From assembly GCA_039105265.1 (NCBI GenBank), contig JAPFFF010000015.1, positions 2,914,001 to 2,978,000 on the forward strand: 64,000 bases of DNA, read 5' to 3'. A program made the translations under genes and the position numbers. The stretch comes from Tritrichomonas musculus. Lineage: Eukaryota > Parabasalia > Tritrichomonadida > Tritrichomonadidae. Positions 37,659-49,762 of the stretch are shown one piece after another; the first letter of the stretch is position 1; each line of letters begins with the position of its first letter. The notes beneath the pieces are model-generated. The model was not told the origin of the DNA, did not search any database, and saw nothing but the letters and a program-made list of their open reading frames with translations.

Positions 37659-39443
37659 TTATATAATTAATTTTTTCTTTGACAATGGGATCATAATTAT
37701 GATGTCTTGGTCTTGACTAAATGCTGACAAAGGAATTGATTCCAATATTGAATCTTCTGAAATTTCAATGATTTGAAGAAGAATGGAAAATGCTTGCTCA
37801 CCTATTTTCGAAAGTTTTGGTGGAATAATAATTCCTTTGCTTTTTGATATACAAAATGCATTTTTTTCAATTGTTTGCAAATTAGAATTTGTTGCAAAGT
37901 CAATTTTGTTCAGATATTTGCACATGGCAAATGCTCGTTCACCTATTTTTGAAACTTTTGGTGGAATAATAATTCTATTGATATTTGTATATGAAAATGA
38001 ATGGTTTTCAATTGTTTGTAAATTAGAATCTGCTTCAAATTCAACACTTGACAAATAAGCGCAATTATAAAATGCTTCTTCACATATTATCGAAACTTTT
38101 GATGGAATAAAAATCCTATTTATATTTGAATATGAAAATGCATTTTTTCCAATTTTTTGTAAATTTGATTTTGGAAAAATTTCAACCTTTGTTAAATTAT
38201 GACATTCATGAAATGCTTCTGTACTTATTTTTGAAACTTTTGATGGAATAACAATTTCTTTGACATTTGAATATGAAAATGCATTATTCCCTATTCTTTG
38301 TAAATCAGAATTCGTTTCAAATTCAACTTTTGTCAGTTTATCACAATTTTGAAATGCATACGATGATATGATTTTGATACTCGATGGAATAACAATTTCG
38401 TTAATGTCACGACTTGCAAATAGAAGAATGTCAAATTCATTGTTATTTTCGCCACTTTTTCCAATTAAATATTTGCCATCTTTGTATACAAAATGATCGT
38501 TCTTTGGTGAAATTGTAATTTTGGTCAAATTTAGTAAATCAGAACACCAGCCTTCTTTCAATTCTTTCAAGCTTTCTGGAAAACAGATTTCTTTGATTTT
38601 GAAACAACAAAAAGAAAATTTCCCAATTTTTTGTAAATTAGAATTCGGTGGAATTTTAAATTCTGTAAGATTATAACAATCGAATGCATATGATTCAATT
38701 ATTTGTAAATTAGAATTCGTTTCAAATTCAACTTTTGTCAGTTTATCACAATCTTTGAATGCATACGATGATATGATTTTGATACTCGATGGAATAACAA
38801 TTTCATCGATGTCACGACTTGCAAATAGAAGAATGTCAAATTCATCGTTATTTTCGTCACTTTTTCCAATTAAATATTTGTTATTTTTGAATGCAAAATG
38901 ATCGATCTTTGGTGAAATTGTAATTTTTGTCAAATTTTTAGCACCATAACACCATCCTTTCTTTAATTCTTTCAAACTTGAAGGAAAATAAATTTCTTCA
39001 AGCCTTAAATACAATGAATTTCTGTAAATCGTTTTTACTGCTGAATCTTCAGAAAATTTGAGTGTTCGTAGATCGTATCCATTACCAATCAAGCTTGTGA
39101 TCAGGTATTCTGATGATCCATGTTGATATGTTCTCGGAAAAATAACTTTTTCTGAAGAATAGGCGATTCTAGATATTGACGCTGTTCGATTTGTTTCGTC
39201 GATTTTGAGTTCAAGTGTTTCCGAATCATTTACAATAGATTCATTCAGATAAATTTTAATTAATTCAAGATTCCCTTCTCTACATGCAAAATGAAGATTT
39301 TCTTTAATTACTCTGAAGTCTTCTTCAGAACGAAGTTTATTATGGTGCTTGAAAAGATCAAGAATTTCTTTCTTCTTTCCTTTCGCTGATTTTGTCTCCA
39401 GATCTTTCTCGTATTCTTTAATTGGGATTTCGAATTTTTTCAT
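37659..39443 (-). CDS. Cytosolic BspA-like LRR_5 protein
   Basis: 594 residues. No signal peptide and no TM segment. An N-terminal charged helical region (1-80; includes ENLHFACREGNLELIKIYLN, which reads as half an ankyrin repeat) is followed by BspA-type leucine-rich repeats (LRR_5) from about 110 to the end. Typical units: KVEFETNSNLQIIESYAFD, EIVIPSSIKIISSYAFKDC. Two longer inserts (residues about 180-210 and 300-330) repeat the text KITISPK-DHF-KYLIGKS-EFDILLFASRDI and are duplicates of each other. The absence of export signals separates it from the two membrane-anchored relatives at 52-59 kb, so a surface role should not be assumed. An Inr-like TCACATTTC lies about 12 bases upstream of the ATG. 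A decayed relative lies head-to-head at 39735-40260. Confidence 0.85.
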   Translation of the reverse strand: MKKFEIPIKEYEKDLETKSAKGKKKEILDLFKHHNKLRSEEDFRVIKENLHFACREGNLELIKIYLNESIVNDSETLELKIDETNRTASISRIAYSSEKVIFPRTYQHGSSEYLITSLIGNGYDLRTLKFSEDSAVKTIYRNSLYLRLEEIYFPSSLKELKKGWCYGAKNLTKITISPKIDHFAFKNNKYLIGKSDENNDEFDILLFASRDIDEIVIPSSIKIISSYAFKDCDKLTKVEFETNSNLQIIESYAFDCYNLTEFKIPPNSNLQKIGKFSFCCFKIKEICFPESLKELKEGWCSDLLNLTKITISPKNDHFVYKDGKYLIGKSGENNNEFDILLFASRDINEIVIPSSIKIISSYAFQNCDKLTKVEFETNSDLQRIGNNAFSYSNVKEIVIPSKVSKISTEAFHECHNLTKVEIFPKSNLQKIGKNAFSYSNINRIFIPSKVSIICEEAFYNCAYLSSVEFEADSNLQTIENHSFSYTNINRIIIPPKVSKIGERAFAMCKYLNKIDFATNSNLQTIEKNAFCISKSKGIIIPPKLSKIGEQAFSILLQIIEISEDSILESIPLSAFSQDQDIIIMIPLSKKKLII

Positions 39444-39734
39444 TTCTGAAATGTGATATGAAATATAAGTTTGGACTCATAATCCCTATAACATGCTTTA
39501 TCATAAAAAATTGTATAGTCAATAAATTGCTTTATAACATGCTTTTGTTTGGACTCATAAAAATTTCACAATGGAAGGTCTTTAAAAATAACAAAACAAT
39601 TAATACCGCATTAATAATTCAACAAACAGTCAAAACTTGAGGAACTTATTATTCAACGAACAGTCGAACATAAAAAGAGTAAATATTTGATCATAAGTAT
39701 TATTAGTTTCGGTTGTTCTCCTAATACTCAATCA

Positions 39735-40260
39735 AAGACTAAAATCATCAAATTCGAAGAAGATTCAGCAATTACAACATTTTACAATCGATAATTATCT
39801 TTTTTACAAATAGAAGAAATATATTTTTCAAAAAGTTTGATTGAATTAAAAAAAGGATGGAGCTTTAATACAGATAAATTGACCAAGATTATAATTTCAC
39901 CATATAATTATCAAATTCGTTGCTGTTTGGATCACTTTAACCAAGTAAAAATTTGTCATCTTTGAATATAAATTTTACATTCTTTTATTTGTACGAAATG
40001 ACATTGAAGACATCTCTATTCCAGTAAATATAACAAGTATATCTGAAGATGCTGTTTCAAGTTTAACAAAATTGACAAAGGTTGATTTTTCAATGAATTC
40101 GAATTTACAAATAATTGTAAAAAATGCATTTTCAGAGACAAAAATTGAAGAAATCTCTATTCCAGCAAGTGTAATAAAAATATGTGAGAATGCATTTTCT
40201 AATTTTAATTTAAATTGCTTGAGAATGCATTTTCTAATTGTATATGAGAAAAATGAATGA
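39735..40260 (+). pseudogene. Decayed BspA-like LRR_5 gene, relative of 37659-39443
   Basis: Pieces in several frames match the neighbour in order. KIIKFEEDSAITTFY matches LKFSEDSAVKTIY, IEEIYFSKSLIELKKGWSF matches LEEIYFPSSLKELKKGWCY, and KLTKIIISPYN follows. Then come DIEDISIPVNITSISEDAV and TKVDFSMNSNLQIIVKNAFS. Multiple stops and shifts. Confidence 0.85.
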
Positions 40261-40769
40261 TTGGTATTTCAAGCAATTTAAATTAAAATCCAAAAAAAAG
40301 AATTCTGCCTGCAAATGACCTGACATTTGCAAGAATTTTCAATACATCTTCCTCAGATTCGCACTAGAAACCTGATTTCATTCTTTCTTCCATCTCTTAA
40401 ATCGAGGATATTACTATGATTTTCAGTTATGATAAGATCAGACCAGGCAACTTTATTGAATCTTTTACATCCAAAAATTTTTCAGACAAAACTGCCAAAA
40501 AATGATTAAAAATAGCCAAAAAAGCATTTTCAAAATTTGAATTAATCATCAAAATAAAGCACTCGTTTGGATGATGATTCTCCTGAAATATGAGCTGAGC
40601 CAAAGCAAAAGGACAAAAAACCTTATTATTTTTGTCCATGAAAGTGCTTGTAATCGAATTCATCTGGAAAGTTTCTGTTTAAAACGGGAAAAAAGCTATT
40701 TGGAATATCTGTATATTACCTTTGATAATTCATTATAATGAAGAATATATTGTAACTGAGATTAAGAGT

Positions 40770-40905
40770 TACTTGTTCTGATGATTCGGAATTAAAAACT
40801 ATTGAAAATGAATCATTTACATATTGTTCAATTCGAAGTATTTTAATACCAATTCATATCACAGAAGTTGGTGATAATAATTCGTTATCCTTGTGATCTG
40901 AATAA
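40770..40905 (+). pseudogene. BspA-like LRR remnant
   Basis: The open stretch DSELKTIENESFTYCSIRS followed by ILIPIHITEVGDN is one LRR_5 unit and a half. It is probably the distal end of the decayed gene at 39735-40260. Confidence 0.65.
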
Positions 40906-41504
40906 GATTCACAAAGCAGAAGCTTGAAAATATAAATTTCAATATAGTTAATGATATCAGATAAATGTATTAAAAAATGTATAAACATGTTTTATAGTAA
41001 AGATAGAAATATACTATTAGTAATTATTCTATTGATATAAAAATTACTGCATTATATATGATCTGTAGCAAGTTATGGCGCAAATACTCTTTATGATCAC
41101 CTTTTCATCCACAGAAATATCTATAAGGATTACAAAGTTCAAAAGCAAGGATATTTCATATGTAATGAAATTATGATTATACACCAGTTTTTATAAAAAT
41201 ATATTTTTTTATGTAATATTTATTATTACTTTTTTTTTGAATTTTTATGAAAAAAAAAACTCATTATAAGTACTTCATATAGCAATAAATACAATGGAAT
41301 AATTTTTATTTTTTTATGTGAATCTCTGCAAAATTTGCAACACTTTCAAATTTCCACATTCATTTTCCGTAGGTTTATTGTTTTAATTAACATAAAAATA
41401 TGCAAAACAGATTAGAAAAATATCTTAAACTAATTAAAATCTCTTTTATCAAGATATTTTCAAAACATAGAAGCATTTCTCAAAGTTAGTAATTGATATA
41501 TTAT

Positions 41505-41532
41505 TATATCGGGTGGTGAAAAAGTTCGTGCG
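41505..41532 (+). mobile_element. Possible solo mariner-type terminal repeat
   Basis: TATATC followed by GGGTGGTGAAAAAGTTCGTG and CG resembles mariner-family ends (GGxTGG...AAAAGTT pattern after a TA). No inverted partner and no transposase were seen nearby, so at most a remnant. Confidence 0.35.
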
Positions 41533-42221
41533 TTTTAAATAACTCTTTCAATTATAGACCATTTTTATAATTCATAGGTAATTAAAATACTAATTTATGT
41601 GCTTCAGTTTTTTATTTGAAAATATTGGTTCTTTATCAAGCACACACAGAAATATTTTGAATTTAAAAAAAACATAGGCCAAATTAATTTTTTCAAAAAT
41701 GAAAGTTTGCATAATAATAAGATAACTTCGCATATAGATAATATTCTCATATGATTAATATATTATGGCATATGCTACTTATAACTATATATCAAATGTT
41801 TCGATTATATAATTTTATATATATTAAATTTTATTTTTTTAAAAACCAAACAATAGTGAAGTGAAAAAAATTGGCAAAAAAATCTAAATTAAATTGCTGA
41901 AATAAATTAGATTTAATATTAAACCAAATAAATCAGCAAATTTAAAACAATTTCCAGGTTTCCGATAATTTTTCCTCTTATATATCGAATATATTTCGCA
42001 GTTTTAATTTCACTCTTATGATTCGTAGTTTATTAATAAATTACAGAATATAGAATTTAAAGAAGAAAAGATTAGGAAGAAGAAAGAAAAATATACAATG
42101 GTTATAGTTATATATTGATGATACATAATTTTATTTTAAATTAATTCAATTTTCAATACATTTGAATTTTTCTAATAAAGATTATTCAATTATTTTCTAT
42201 TTACTATTTAATTTTCAATTG

Positions 42222-42319
42222 TCCAAAAACTAGACCTGAGAAAAATAAAATAAACTTATCAATTTTAAAAATAATATATTGAATTCCCCTCAATTAAATT
42301 GTGAGGTCTAGTTTTTGGA
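42222..42319. mobile_element. 98-bp element with 16-bp perfect inverted ends
   Basis: TCCAAAAACTAGACCT (42222-42237) and AGGTCTAGTTTTTGGA (42304-42319) are exact reverse complements. The interior is AT-rich and non-coding. No obvious target duplication. A small MITE or a cruciform-forming sequence. Confidence 0.55.
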
Positions 42320-42603
42320 AGGTAGTTTAATAATATTATTTCCTAATATAGAAGAATATTTTGTTTTAATTTAAATAAACATCTTTTGTATAATGTTAAC
42401 GTTAACATTTCGACTAATTTATTAAGTTTTTTTTTTTTGGATAAATCATATTCTATTTTTTATCTGAATTTCCAGTTTTTTTGAATTCGTCTTATAAACA
42501 ATTTTGTAACCTAGCATTTTTAAAACATTTTATGCGTAATTTATCATAAAATTCACATCTCTCGTTGTTTTTACAGGTAAATATATAATAGAACCGTTAA
42601 AAA

Positions 42604-42698
42604 TGACCGTTAAAGTAGGGACATTTGTCGCTGCTCCATTTGTCCCTACCATTATGACCGTTAACAGTGACCGTTAAAGTAGGGACATTGGTCGCTGC
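42604..42698. repeat. 31-bp direct repeat with internal hairpin
   Basis: TGACCGTTAAAGTAGGGACA begins at 42604 and again at 42668. The match runs 31 bases with one change (…ATTTGTCGCTGC versus …ATTGGTCGCTGC). GTAGGGACA (42615-42623) also pairs with TGTCCCTAC (42641-42649). Strikingly GC-rich for the region. Confidence 0.75.
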
Positions 42699-42750
42699 CC
42701 TTCAAAATAAGGAGAGTACACACTTAATAATTTTGGTTAATTAAAAATGA

Positions 42751-42848
42751 CCTTTTTTGGTCAATTGAAATTCTCTAATTCAATTTTTATTTAACCTTTT
42801 TTGGTCAATTGAAATTCTCTAATTCAATTTTTATTTAACCTTTTTTGG
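42751..42848. repeat. 44-bp tandem repeat, two full copies plus a partial
   Basis: Units start with CCTTTTTTGGTCAATTGAAA at 42751 and 42795, and a partial third starts at 42839. Confidence 0.85.
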
Positions 42849-43129
42849 TAAATCAAAATTGAACATCAAGATTACAAAATCTTCTGCAGAAGAATTAGGC
42901 AATACATGAGTTCCATAAGCGAATAATAAATTATGAATTCTTAATACTAACTGTAATAAATTTAATGAGTAAATAAGTGTTTATTAAGTATGACGTATTA
43001 ATTGTTGGTGTAATATATCAAATTTGTAGTAATTGATACGGTAATCTATGATTTTTTAACTTTGGAGGATAGTAGCCCTTTAAATCTCTTTGTTTTGATT
43101 TCTAATAATTCCGTGATTTTGTAAATATA

Positions 43130-43270
43130 TTATAAATGAAAAAATATCATAAAATTATTAAAAAAAATTTGGTCCATTTTGGTAATTTTGATCTTTGGAT
43201 GTTCAACAAAGCATTCAATTATTTCGAAGTTTTCTTTTTCAATTGCAATGTGTAATGCAGTCTTTTGAAA
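43130..43270 (-). pseudogene. Detached terminal ankyrin repeat of a kinase-ankyrin gene
   Basis: The minus-strand frame from 43270 reads FQKTALHIAIEKENFEIIEC and continues through FVEHPKIKI to a TAA at 43132-43130. The first half is identical to the ankyrin text in the eleven array spacers; the second half is unique to this site, as expected for the original 3' end. It is separated from the kinase-ankyrin gene at 49763-50905 by the satellite. Confidence 0.65.
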
Positions 43271-44011
43271 TTATTTTGTTAACTTCATTAAAAATGATTT
43301 TTCAAAACTGTATTAAATGATTTGGATTGGAATTCTATTAAATGATTTGGATTGGAATTCTATTAAATGATTTGGATTGGAATTCTATTAAATGATTTGG
43401 ATTGGAATTGTATTAAATGATTTGGATTGGAATTCTATTAAATGATTTGGATTGGAATTTCATTAAATGATTTGGATTGGAATTTCATTAAATGATTTGG
43501 ATTGGAATTTCATTAAATGATTTGGATTGGAATTTCATTAAATGATTTGGATTGGAATTGTATTAAATGATTTGGATTGGAATTCTATTAAATGATTTGG
43601 ATTGGAATTTCATTAAATGATTTGGATTGGAATTTCATTAAATGATTTGGATTGGAATTCTATTAAATGATTTGGATTGGAATCATATTAAATGATTTGG
43701 ATTGGAATTCTATTAAATGATTTGGATTGGAATCATATTAAATGATTTGGATTGGAATTCTATTAAATGATTTGGATTGGAATTCTATTAAATGATTTGG
43801 ATTGGAATTTCATTAAATGATTTGGATTGGAATTTCATTAAATGATTTGGATTGGAATTTTATTAAATGATTTGGATTGGAATTTCATTAAATGATTTGG
43901 ATTGGAATTCTATTAAATGATTTGGATTGGAATTTCATTAAATGATTTGGATTGGAATTTCATTAAATGATTTGGATTGGAATTTCATTAAATGATTTGG
44001 ATTGGAATTTC

Positions 44012-47000
44012 ATTAAATGATTTGGATTGGAATTTCATTAAATGATTTGGATTGGAATTCTATTAAATGATTTGGATTGGAATTTCATTAAATGATTTGG
44101 ATTGGAATTTTATTTAAATATTAGATGAAATATATAGAATATTGACATCAATGTTTGGTTGTGTTATTAAAAGTTTAACAATTTCAATGTTTTCTTTTTC
44201 AATTGCAATGTGTAATGCAGTCTTTTGAAATTATTTTGTTAACTTCATTAAAAATGATTTTTCAAAACTGTATTAAATGATTTGGATTGGAATTATATTA
44301 AATGATTTGGATTGGAATTCTATTAAATGATTTGGATTGGAATTCTATTAAATGATTTGGATTGGAATTTCATTAAATGATTTGGATTGGAATTATATTA
44401 AATGATTGGTATTGTAATTGTATTAAATGATTTGGATTGGAATTCTATTAAATGATTTGGATTGGAATTATATTAAATGATTTGGATTGGAATTATATTA
44501 AATGATTTGGATTGGAATTTCATTAAATGATTTGGATTGGAATTATATTAAATGATTTGGATTGGAATTGTATTAAATGATTTGGATTGGAATTATATTA
44601 AATGATTTGGATTGGAATTTCATTAAATGATTTGGATTGGAATTTCATTAAATGATTTGGATTGGAATTGTATTAAATGATTTGGATTGGAATTTTATTT
44701 AAATATTAGATGAAATATATAGAATATTAACATCAATGTTTGGTTGTGTTATTAAAAGTTTAACAATTTCAATGTTTTCTTTTTCAATTGCAATGTGTAA
44801 TGCAGTTTTTTGAAATTATTTTGTTAACTTCATTAAAAATGATTTTTCAAAACTGTATTAAATGATTTGGATTGGAATTCTATTAAATGATTTGGATTGG
44901 AATTCTATTAAATGATTTGGATTGGAATCATATTAAATGATTTGGATTGGAATTCTATTAAATGATTTGGATTGGAATTATATTAAATGATTTGGATTGG
45001 AATTTCATTAAATGATTTGGATTGGAATTCTATTAAATGATTTGGATTGGAATTTCATTAAATGATTTGGATTGGAATTTTATTTAAATATTAGATGAAA
45101 TATATAGAATATTGACATCAATGTTTGGTTGTGTTATTAAAAGTTTAACAATTTCAATGTTTTCTTTTTCAATTGCAATGTGTAATGCAGTCTTTTGAAA
45201 TTATTTTGTTAACTTCATTAAAAATGATTTTTCAAAACTGTATTAAATGATTTGGATTGGAATCATATTAAATGATTTGGATTGGAATCATATTAAATGA
45301 TTTGGATTGGAATTCTATTAAATGATTTGGATTGGAATCATATTAAATGATTTGGATTGGAATTATATTAAATGATTTGGATTGGAATTGTATTAAATGA
45401 TTTGGATTGGAATTTCATTAAATGATTTGGATTGGAATTTCATTAAATGATTTGGATTGGAATTTCATTAAATGATTTGGATTGGAATTTCATTAAATGA
45501 TTTGGATTGGAATTTCATTAAATGATTTGGATTGGAATTTCATTAAATGATTTGGATTGGAATTTTATTTAAATATTAGATGAAATATATAGAATATTGA
45601 CATCAATATTTGGTTGTGTTATTAAAAGTTTAACAATTTCAATGTTTTCTTTTTCAATTGCAATGTGTAATGCAGTCTTTTGAAATTATTTTGTTAACTT
45701 CATTAAAAATGATTTTTCAAAACTGTATTAAATGATTTGGATTGGAATTATATTAAATGATTTGGATTGGAATTTCATTAAATGATTTGGATTGGAATTC
45801 TATTAAATGATTTGGATTGGAATTTCATTAAATGATTTGGATTGGAATTCTATTAAATGATTTGGATTGAAATTATATTAAATGATTTGGATTGGAATTT
45901 CATTAAATGATTTGGATTGGAATTCTATTAAATGATTTGGATTGGAATTCTATTAAATGATTTGGATTGGAATTCTATTAAATGATTTGGATTGGAATCA
46001 TATTAAATGATTTGGATTGGAATTATATTAAATGATTTGGATTGGAATTATATTAAATGATTTGGATTGGAATTGTATTAAATGATTTGGATTGGAATTT
46101 CATTAAATGATTTGGATTGGAATTATATTAAATGATTTGGATTGGAATTTCATTAAATGATTTGGATTGGAATTTCATTAAATGATTTGGATTGGAATTT
46201 CATTAAATGATTTGGATTGGAATTGTATTTAAATATTAGATGAAATATATAGAATATTGACATCAATGTTTGGTTGTGTTATTAAAAGTTTAACAATTTC
46301 AATGTTTTCTTTTTCAATTGCAATGTGTAATGCAGTCTTTTGAAATTATTTTGTTAACTTCATTAAAAATGATTTTTCAAAACTGTATTAAATGATTTGG
46401 ATTGGAATTATATTAAATGATTTGGATTGGAATTTCATTAAATGATTTGGATTGGAATTCTATTAAATGATTTGGATTGGAATTTCATTAAATGATTTGG
46501 ATTGGAATTTTATTTAAATATTAGATGAAATATATAGAATATTGACATCAATGTTTGGTTGTGTTATTAAAAGTTTAACAATTTCAATGTTTTCTTTTTC
46601 AATTGCAATGTGTAATGCAGTCTTTTGAAATTATTTTGTTAACTTCATTAAAAATGATTTTTCAAAACTGTATTAAATGATTTGGATTGGAATTATATTA
46701 AATGATTTGGATTGGAATTCTATTAAATGATTTGGATTGGAATTCTATTAAATGATTTGGATTGGAATTTCATTAAATGATTTGGATTGGAATTATATTA
46801 AATGATTGGTATTGTAATTGTATTAAATGATTTGGATTGGAATTCTATTAAATGATTTGGATTGGAATTATATTAAATGATTTGGATTGGAATTATATTA
46901 AATGATTTGGATTGGAATTTCATTAAATGATTTGGATTGGAATTATATTAAATGATTTGGATTGGAATTGTATTAAATGATTTGGATTGGAATTATATTA

Positions 47001-48859
47001 AATGATTTGGATTGGAATTTCATTAAATGATTTGGATTGGAATTTCATTAAATGATTTGGATTGGAATTGTATTAAATGATTTGGATTGGAATTTTATTT
47101 AAATATTAGATGAAATATATAGAATATTAACATCAATGTTTGGTTGTGTTATTAAAAGTTTAACAATTTCAATGTTTTCTTTTTCAATTGCAATGTGTAA
47201 TGCAGTTTTTTGAAATTATTTTGTTAACTTCATTAAAAATGATTTTTCAAAACTGTATTAAATGATTTGGATTGGAATTCTATTAAATGATTTGGATTGG
47301 AATTCTATTAAATGATTTGGATTGGAATCATATTAAATGATTTGGATTGGAATTCTATTAAATGATTTGGATTGGAATTATATTAAATGATTTGGATTGG
47401 AATTTCATTAAATGATTTGGATTGGAATTCTATTAAATGATTTGGATTGGAATTTCATTAAATGATTTGGATTGGAATTTTATTTAAATATTAGATGAAA
47501 TATATAGAATATTGACATCAATGTTTGGTTGTGTTATTAAAAGTTTAACAATTTCAATGTTTTCTTTTTCAATTGCAATGTGTAATGCAGTCTTTTGAAA
47601 TTATTTTGTTAACTTCATTAAAAATGATTTTTCAAAACTGTATTAAATGATTTGGATTGGAATCATATTAAATGATTTGGATTGGAATCATATTAAATGA
47701 TTTGGATTGGAATTCTATTAAATGATTTGGATTGGAATCATATTAAATGATTTGGATTGGAATTATATTAAATGATTTGGATTGGAATTGTATTAAATGA
47801 TTTGGATTGGAATTTCATTAAATGATTTGGATTGGAATTTCATTAAATGATTTGGATTGGAATTTCATTAAATGATTTGGATTGGAATTTCATTAAATGA
47901 TTTGGATTGGAATTTCATTAAATGATTTGGATTGGAATTTCATTAAATGATTTGGATTGGAATTTTATTTAAATATTAGATGAAATATATAGAATATTGA
48001 CATCAATATTTGGTTGTGTTATTAAAAGTTTAACAATTTCAATGTTTTCTTTTTCAATTGCAATGTGTAATGCAGTCTTTTGAAATTATTTTGTTAACTT
48101 CATTAAAAATGATTTTTCAAAACTGTATTAAATGATTTGGATTGGAATTATATTAAATGATTTGGATTGGAATTTCATTAAATGATTTGGATTGGAATTC
48201 TATTAAATGATTTGGATTGGAATTTCATTAAATGATTTGGATTGGAATTCTATTAAATGATTTGGATTGAAATTATATTAAATGATTTGGATTGGAATTT
48301 CATTAAATGATTTGGATTGGAATTCTATTAAATGATTTGGATTGGAATTCTATTAAATGATTTGGATTGGAATTCTATTAAATGATTTGGATTGGAATCA
48401 TATTAAATGATTTGGATTGGAATTATATTAAATGATTTGGATTGGAATTATATTAAATGATTTGGATTGGAATTGTATTAAATGATTTGGATTGGAATTT
48501 CATTAAATGATTTGGATTGGAATTATATTAAATGATTTGGATTGGAATTTCATTAAATGATTTGGATTGGAATTTCATTAAATGATTTGGATTGGAATTT
48601 CATTAAATGATTTGGATTGGAATTGTATTTAAATATTAGATGAAATATATAGAATATTGACATCAATGTTTGGTTGTGTTATTAAAAGTTTAACAATTTC
48701 AATGTTTTCTTTTTCAATTGCAATGTGTAATGCAGTCTTTTGAAATTATTTTGTTAACTTCATTAAAAATGATTTTTCAAAACTGTATTAAATGATTTGG
48801 ATTGGAATTATATTAAATGATTTGGATTGGAATTTCATTAAATGATTTGGATTGGAATT
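44012..48859. repeat. Tandem 2400-bp duplication within the minisatellite
   Basis: The block/spacer series repeats with a period of exactly 2400 bp. Private mutations recur at that distance: ATTGGTATTG at 44405 and 46805, GGATTGAAATT near 45865 and 48265, spacer variants ATTAACATC at 44726 and 47126, and CATCAATATT at 45601 and 48001. The match fails near 44010/46410 on the left and 46460/48860 on the right. Confidence 0.92.
44111..44270 (-). repeat. 160-bp ankyrin-derived spacer (first of eleven)
   Basis: On the minus strand each spacer reads TALHIAIEKENIEIVKLLIT then QPNIDVNILYISSNI and a TAA: one well-formed ankyrin repeat. A TAA also precedes it, so the open stretch is only about 38 codons. 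It aligns with the last ankyrin half-repeat of the gene at 49763-50905 (EEGNIEIVEYFITNKLIDIN). The other ten copies are listed with the array; most are identical or differ at one or two bases. Confidence 0.9.
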
Positions 48860-49762
48860 TCATTAAATGATTTGGATTGGAATTCTATTAAATGATTTGG
48901 ATTGGAATTCTATTAAATGATTTGGATTGGAATTCTATTAAATGATTTGGATTGGAATTCTATTAAATGATTTGGATTGGAATTTCATTAAATGATTTGG
49001 ATTGGAATTTCATTAAATGATTTGGATTGGAATTTCATTAAATGATTTGGATTGGAATTATATTAAATGATTTGGATTGGAATTCTATTAAATGATTTGG
49101 ATTGGAATTTCATTAAATGATTTGGATTGGAATTTCATTAAATGATTTGGATTGGAATTCTATTAAATGATTTGGATTGGAATTTCATTAAATGATTTGG
49201 ATTGGAATTTTATTTAAATATTAGATGAAATATATAGAATATTGACATCAATGTTTGGTTGTGTTATTAAAAGTTTAACAATTTCAATGTTTTCTTTTTC
49301 AATTGCAATGTGTAATGCAGTCTTTTGAAATTATTTTGTTAACTTCATTAAAAATGATTTTTCAAAACTGTATTAAATGATTTGGATTGGAATCATATTA
49401 AATGATTTGGATTGGAATTCTATTAAATGATTTGGATTGGAATTATATTAAATGATTTGGATTGGAATTATATTAAATGATTTGGATTGGAATTTCATTA
49501 AATGATTTGGATTGGAATTTCATTAAATGATTTGGATTGGAATTCTATTAAATGATTTGGATTGGAATTCTATTAAATGATTTGGATTGGAATTTCATTA
49601 AATGATTTGGATTGGAATTTCATTAAATGATTTGGATTGGAATTTCATTAAATGATTTGGATTGGAATTCTATTAAATGATTTGAATTGGAATTGTATTA
49701 AATGATTTGGATTGGAATTGTATATAAATATTTTATAGAATAAAACTTGATAAAATAATATA

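Larger units (their letters stand above)
40906..43129. other. Long intergenic region
   Basis: No gene. Contains a mariner-like terminus, a 16-bp inverted-repeat element, a GC-rich duplicated hairpin and a 44-bp tandem repeat, listed separately. Otherwise AT-rich. Confidence 0.55.
43311..49720. repeat. Higher-order minisatellite: 186 x 25 bp in 12 blocks with eleven 160-bp spacers
   Basis: Unit: TTAAATGATTTGGATTGGAA, then T, then a variable 4-base end (TCTA, TTCA, TATA, TGTA, CATA or TTTA). Block sizes in order: 32, 17, 9, 13, 20, 5, 17, 9, 13, 20, 17, 14 units. Spacers start at 44111, 44696, 45081, 45566, 46226, 46511, 47096, 47481, 47966, 48626 and 49211. 186 x 25 plus 11 x 160 equals 6410, exactly the measured length, so block boundaries are in register. 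Because 25 is not a multiple of 3, every third unit exposes TAA or TGA in each frame, so the array cannot be translated through on either strand. Confidence 0.97.

Noticed and set aside
40427-40663. 78-codon minus ORF
   Set aside because: The opposite strand reads as more gene-like, broken text (SYDKIRPGNFIESF...KIAKKAFSKFELIIKI) near BspA-like remnants. No start context or motif supports the minus ORF.
43311-49720. CRISPR-like array (repeats with spacers)
   Set aside because: Repeats are head-to-tail without unique spacers, 160-bp spacers are identical to each other and ankyrin-derived, and the genome is eukaryotic.
43311-49720. Telomere or centromere satellite
   Set aside because: Ordinary genes lie on both sides, the unit is unlike TTAGGG-type repeats, and the ankyrin link explains its origin locally. 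A centromeric role cannot be excluded but has no support.
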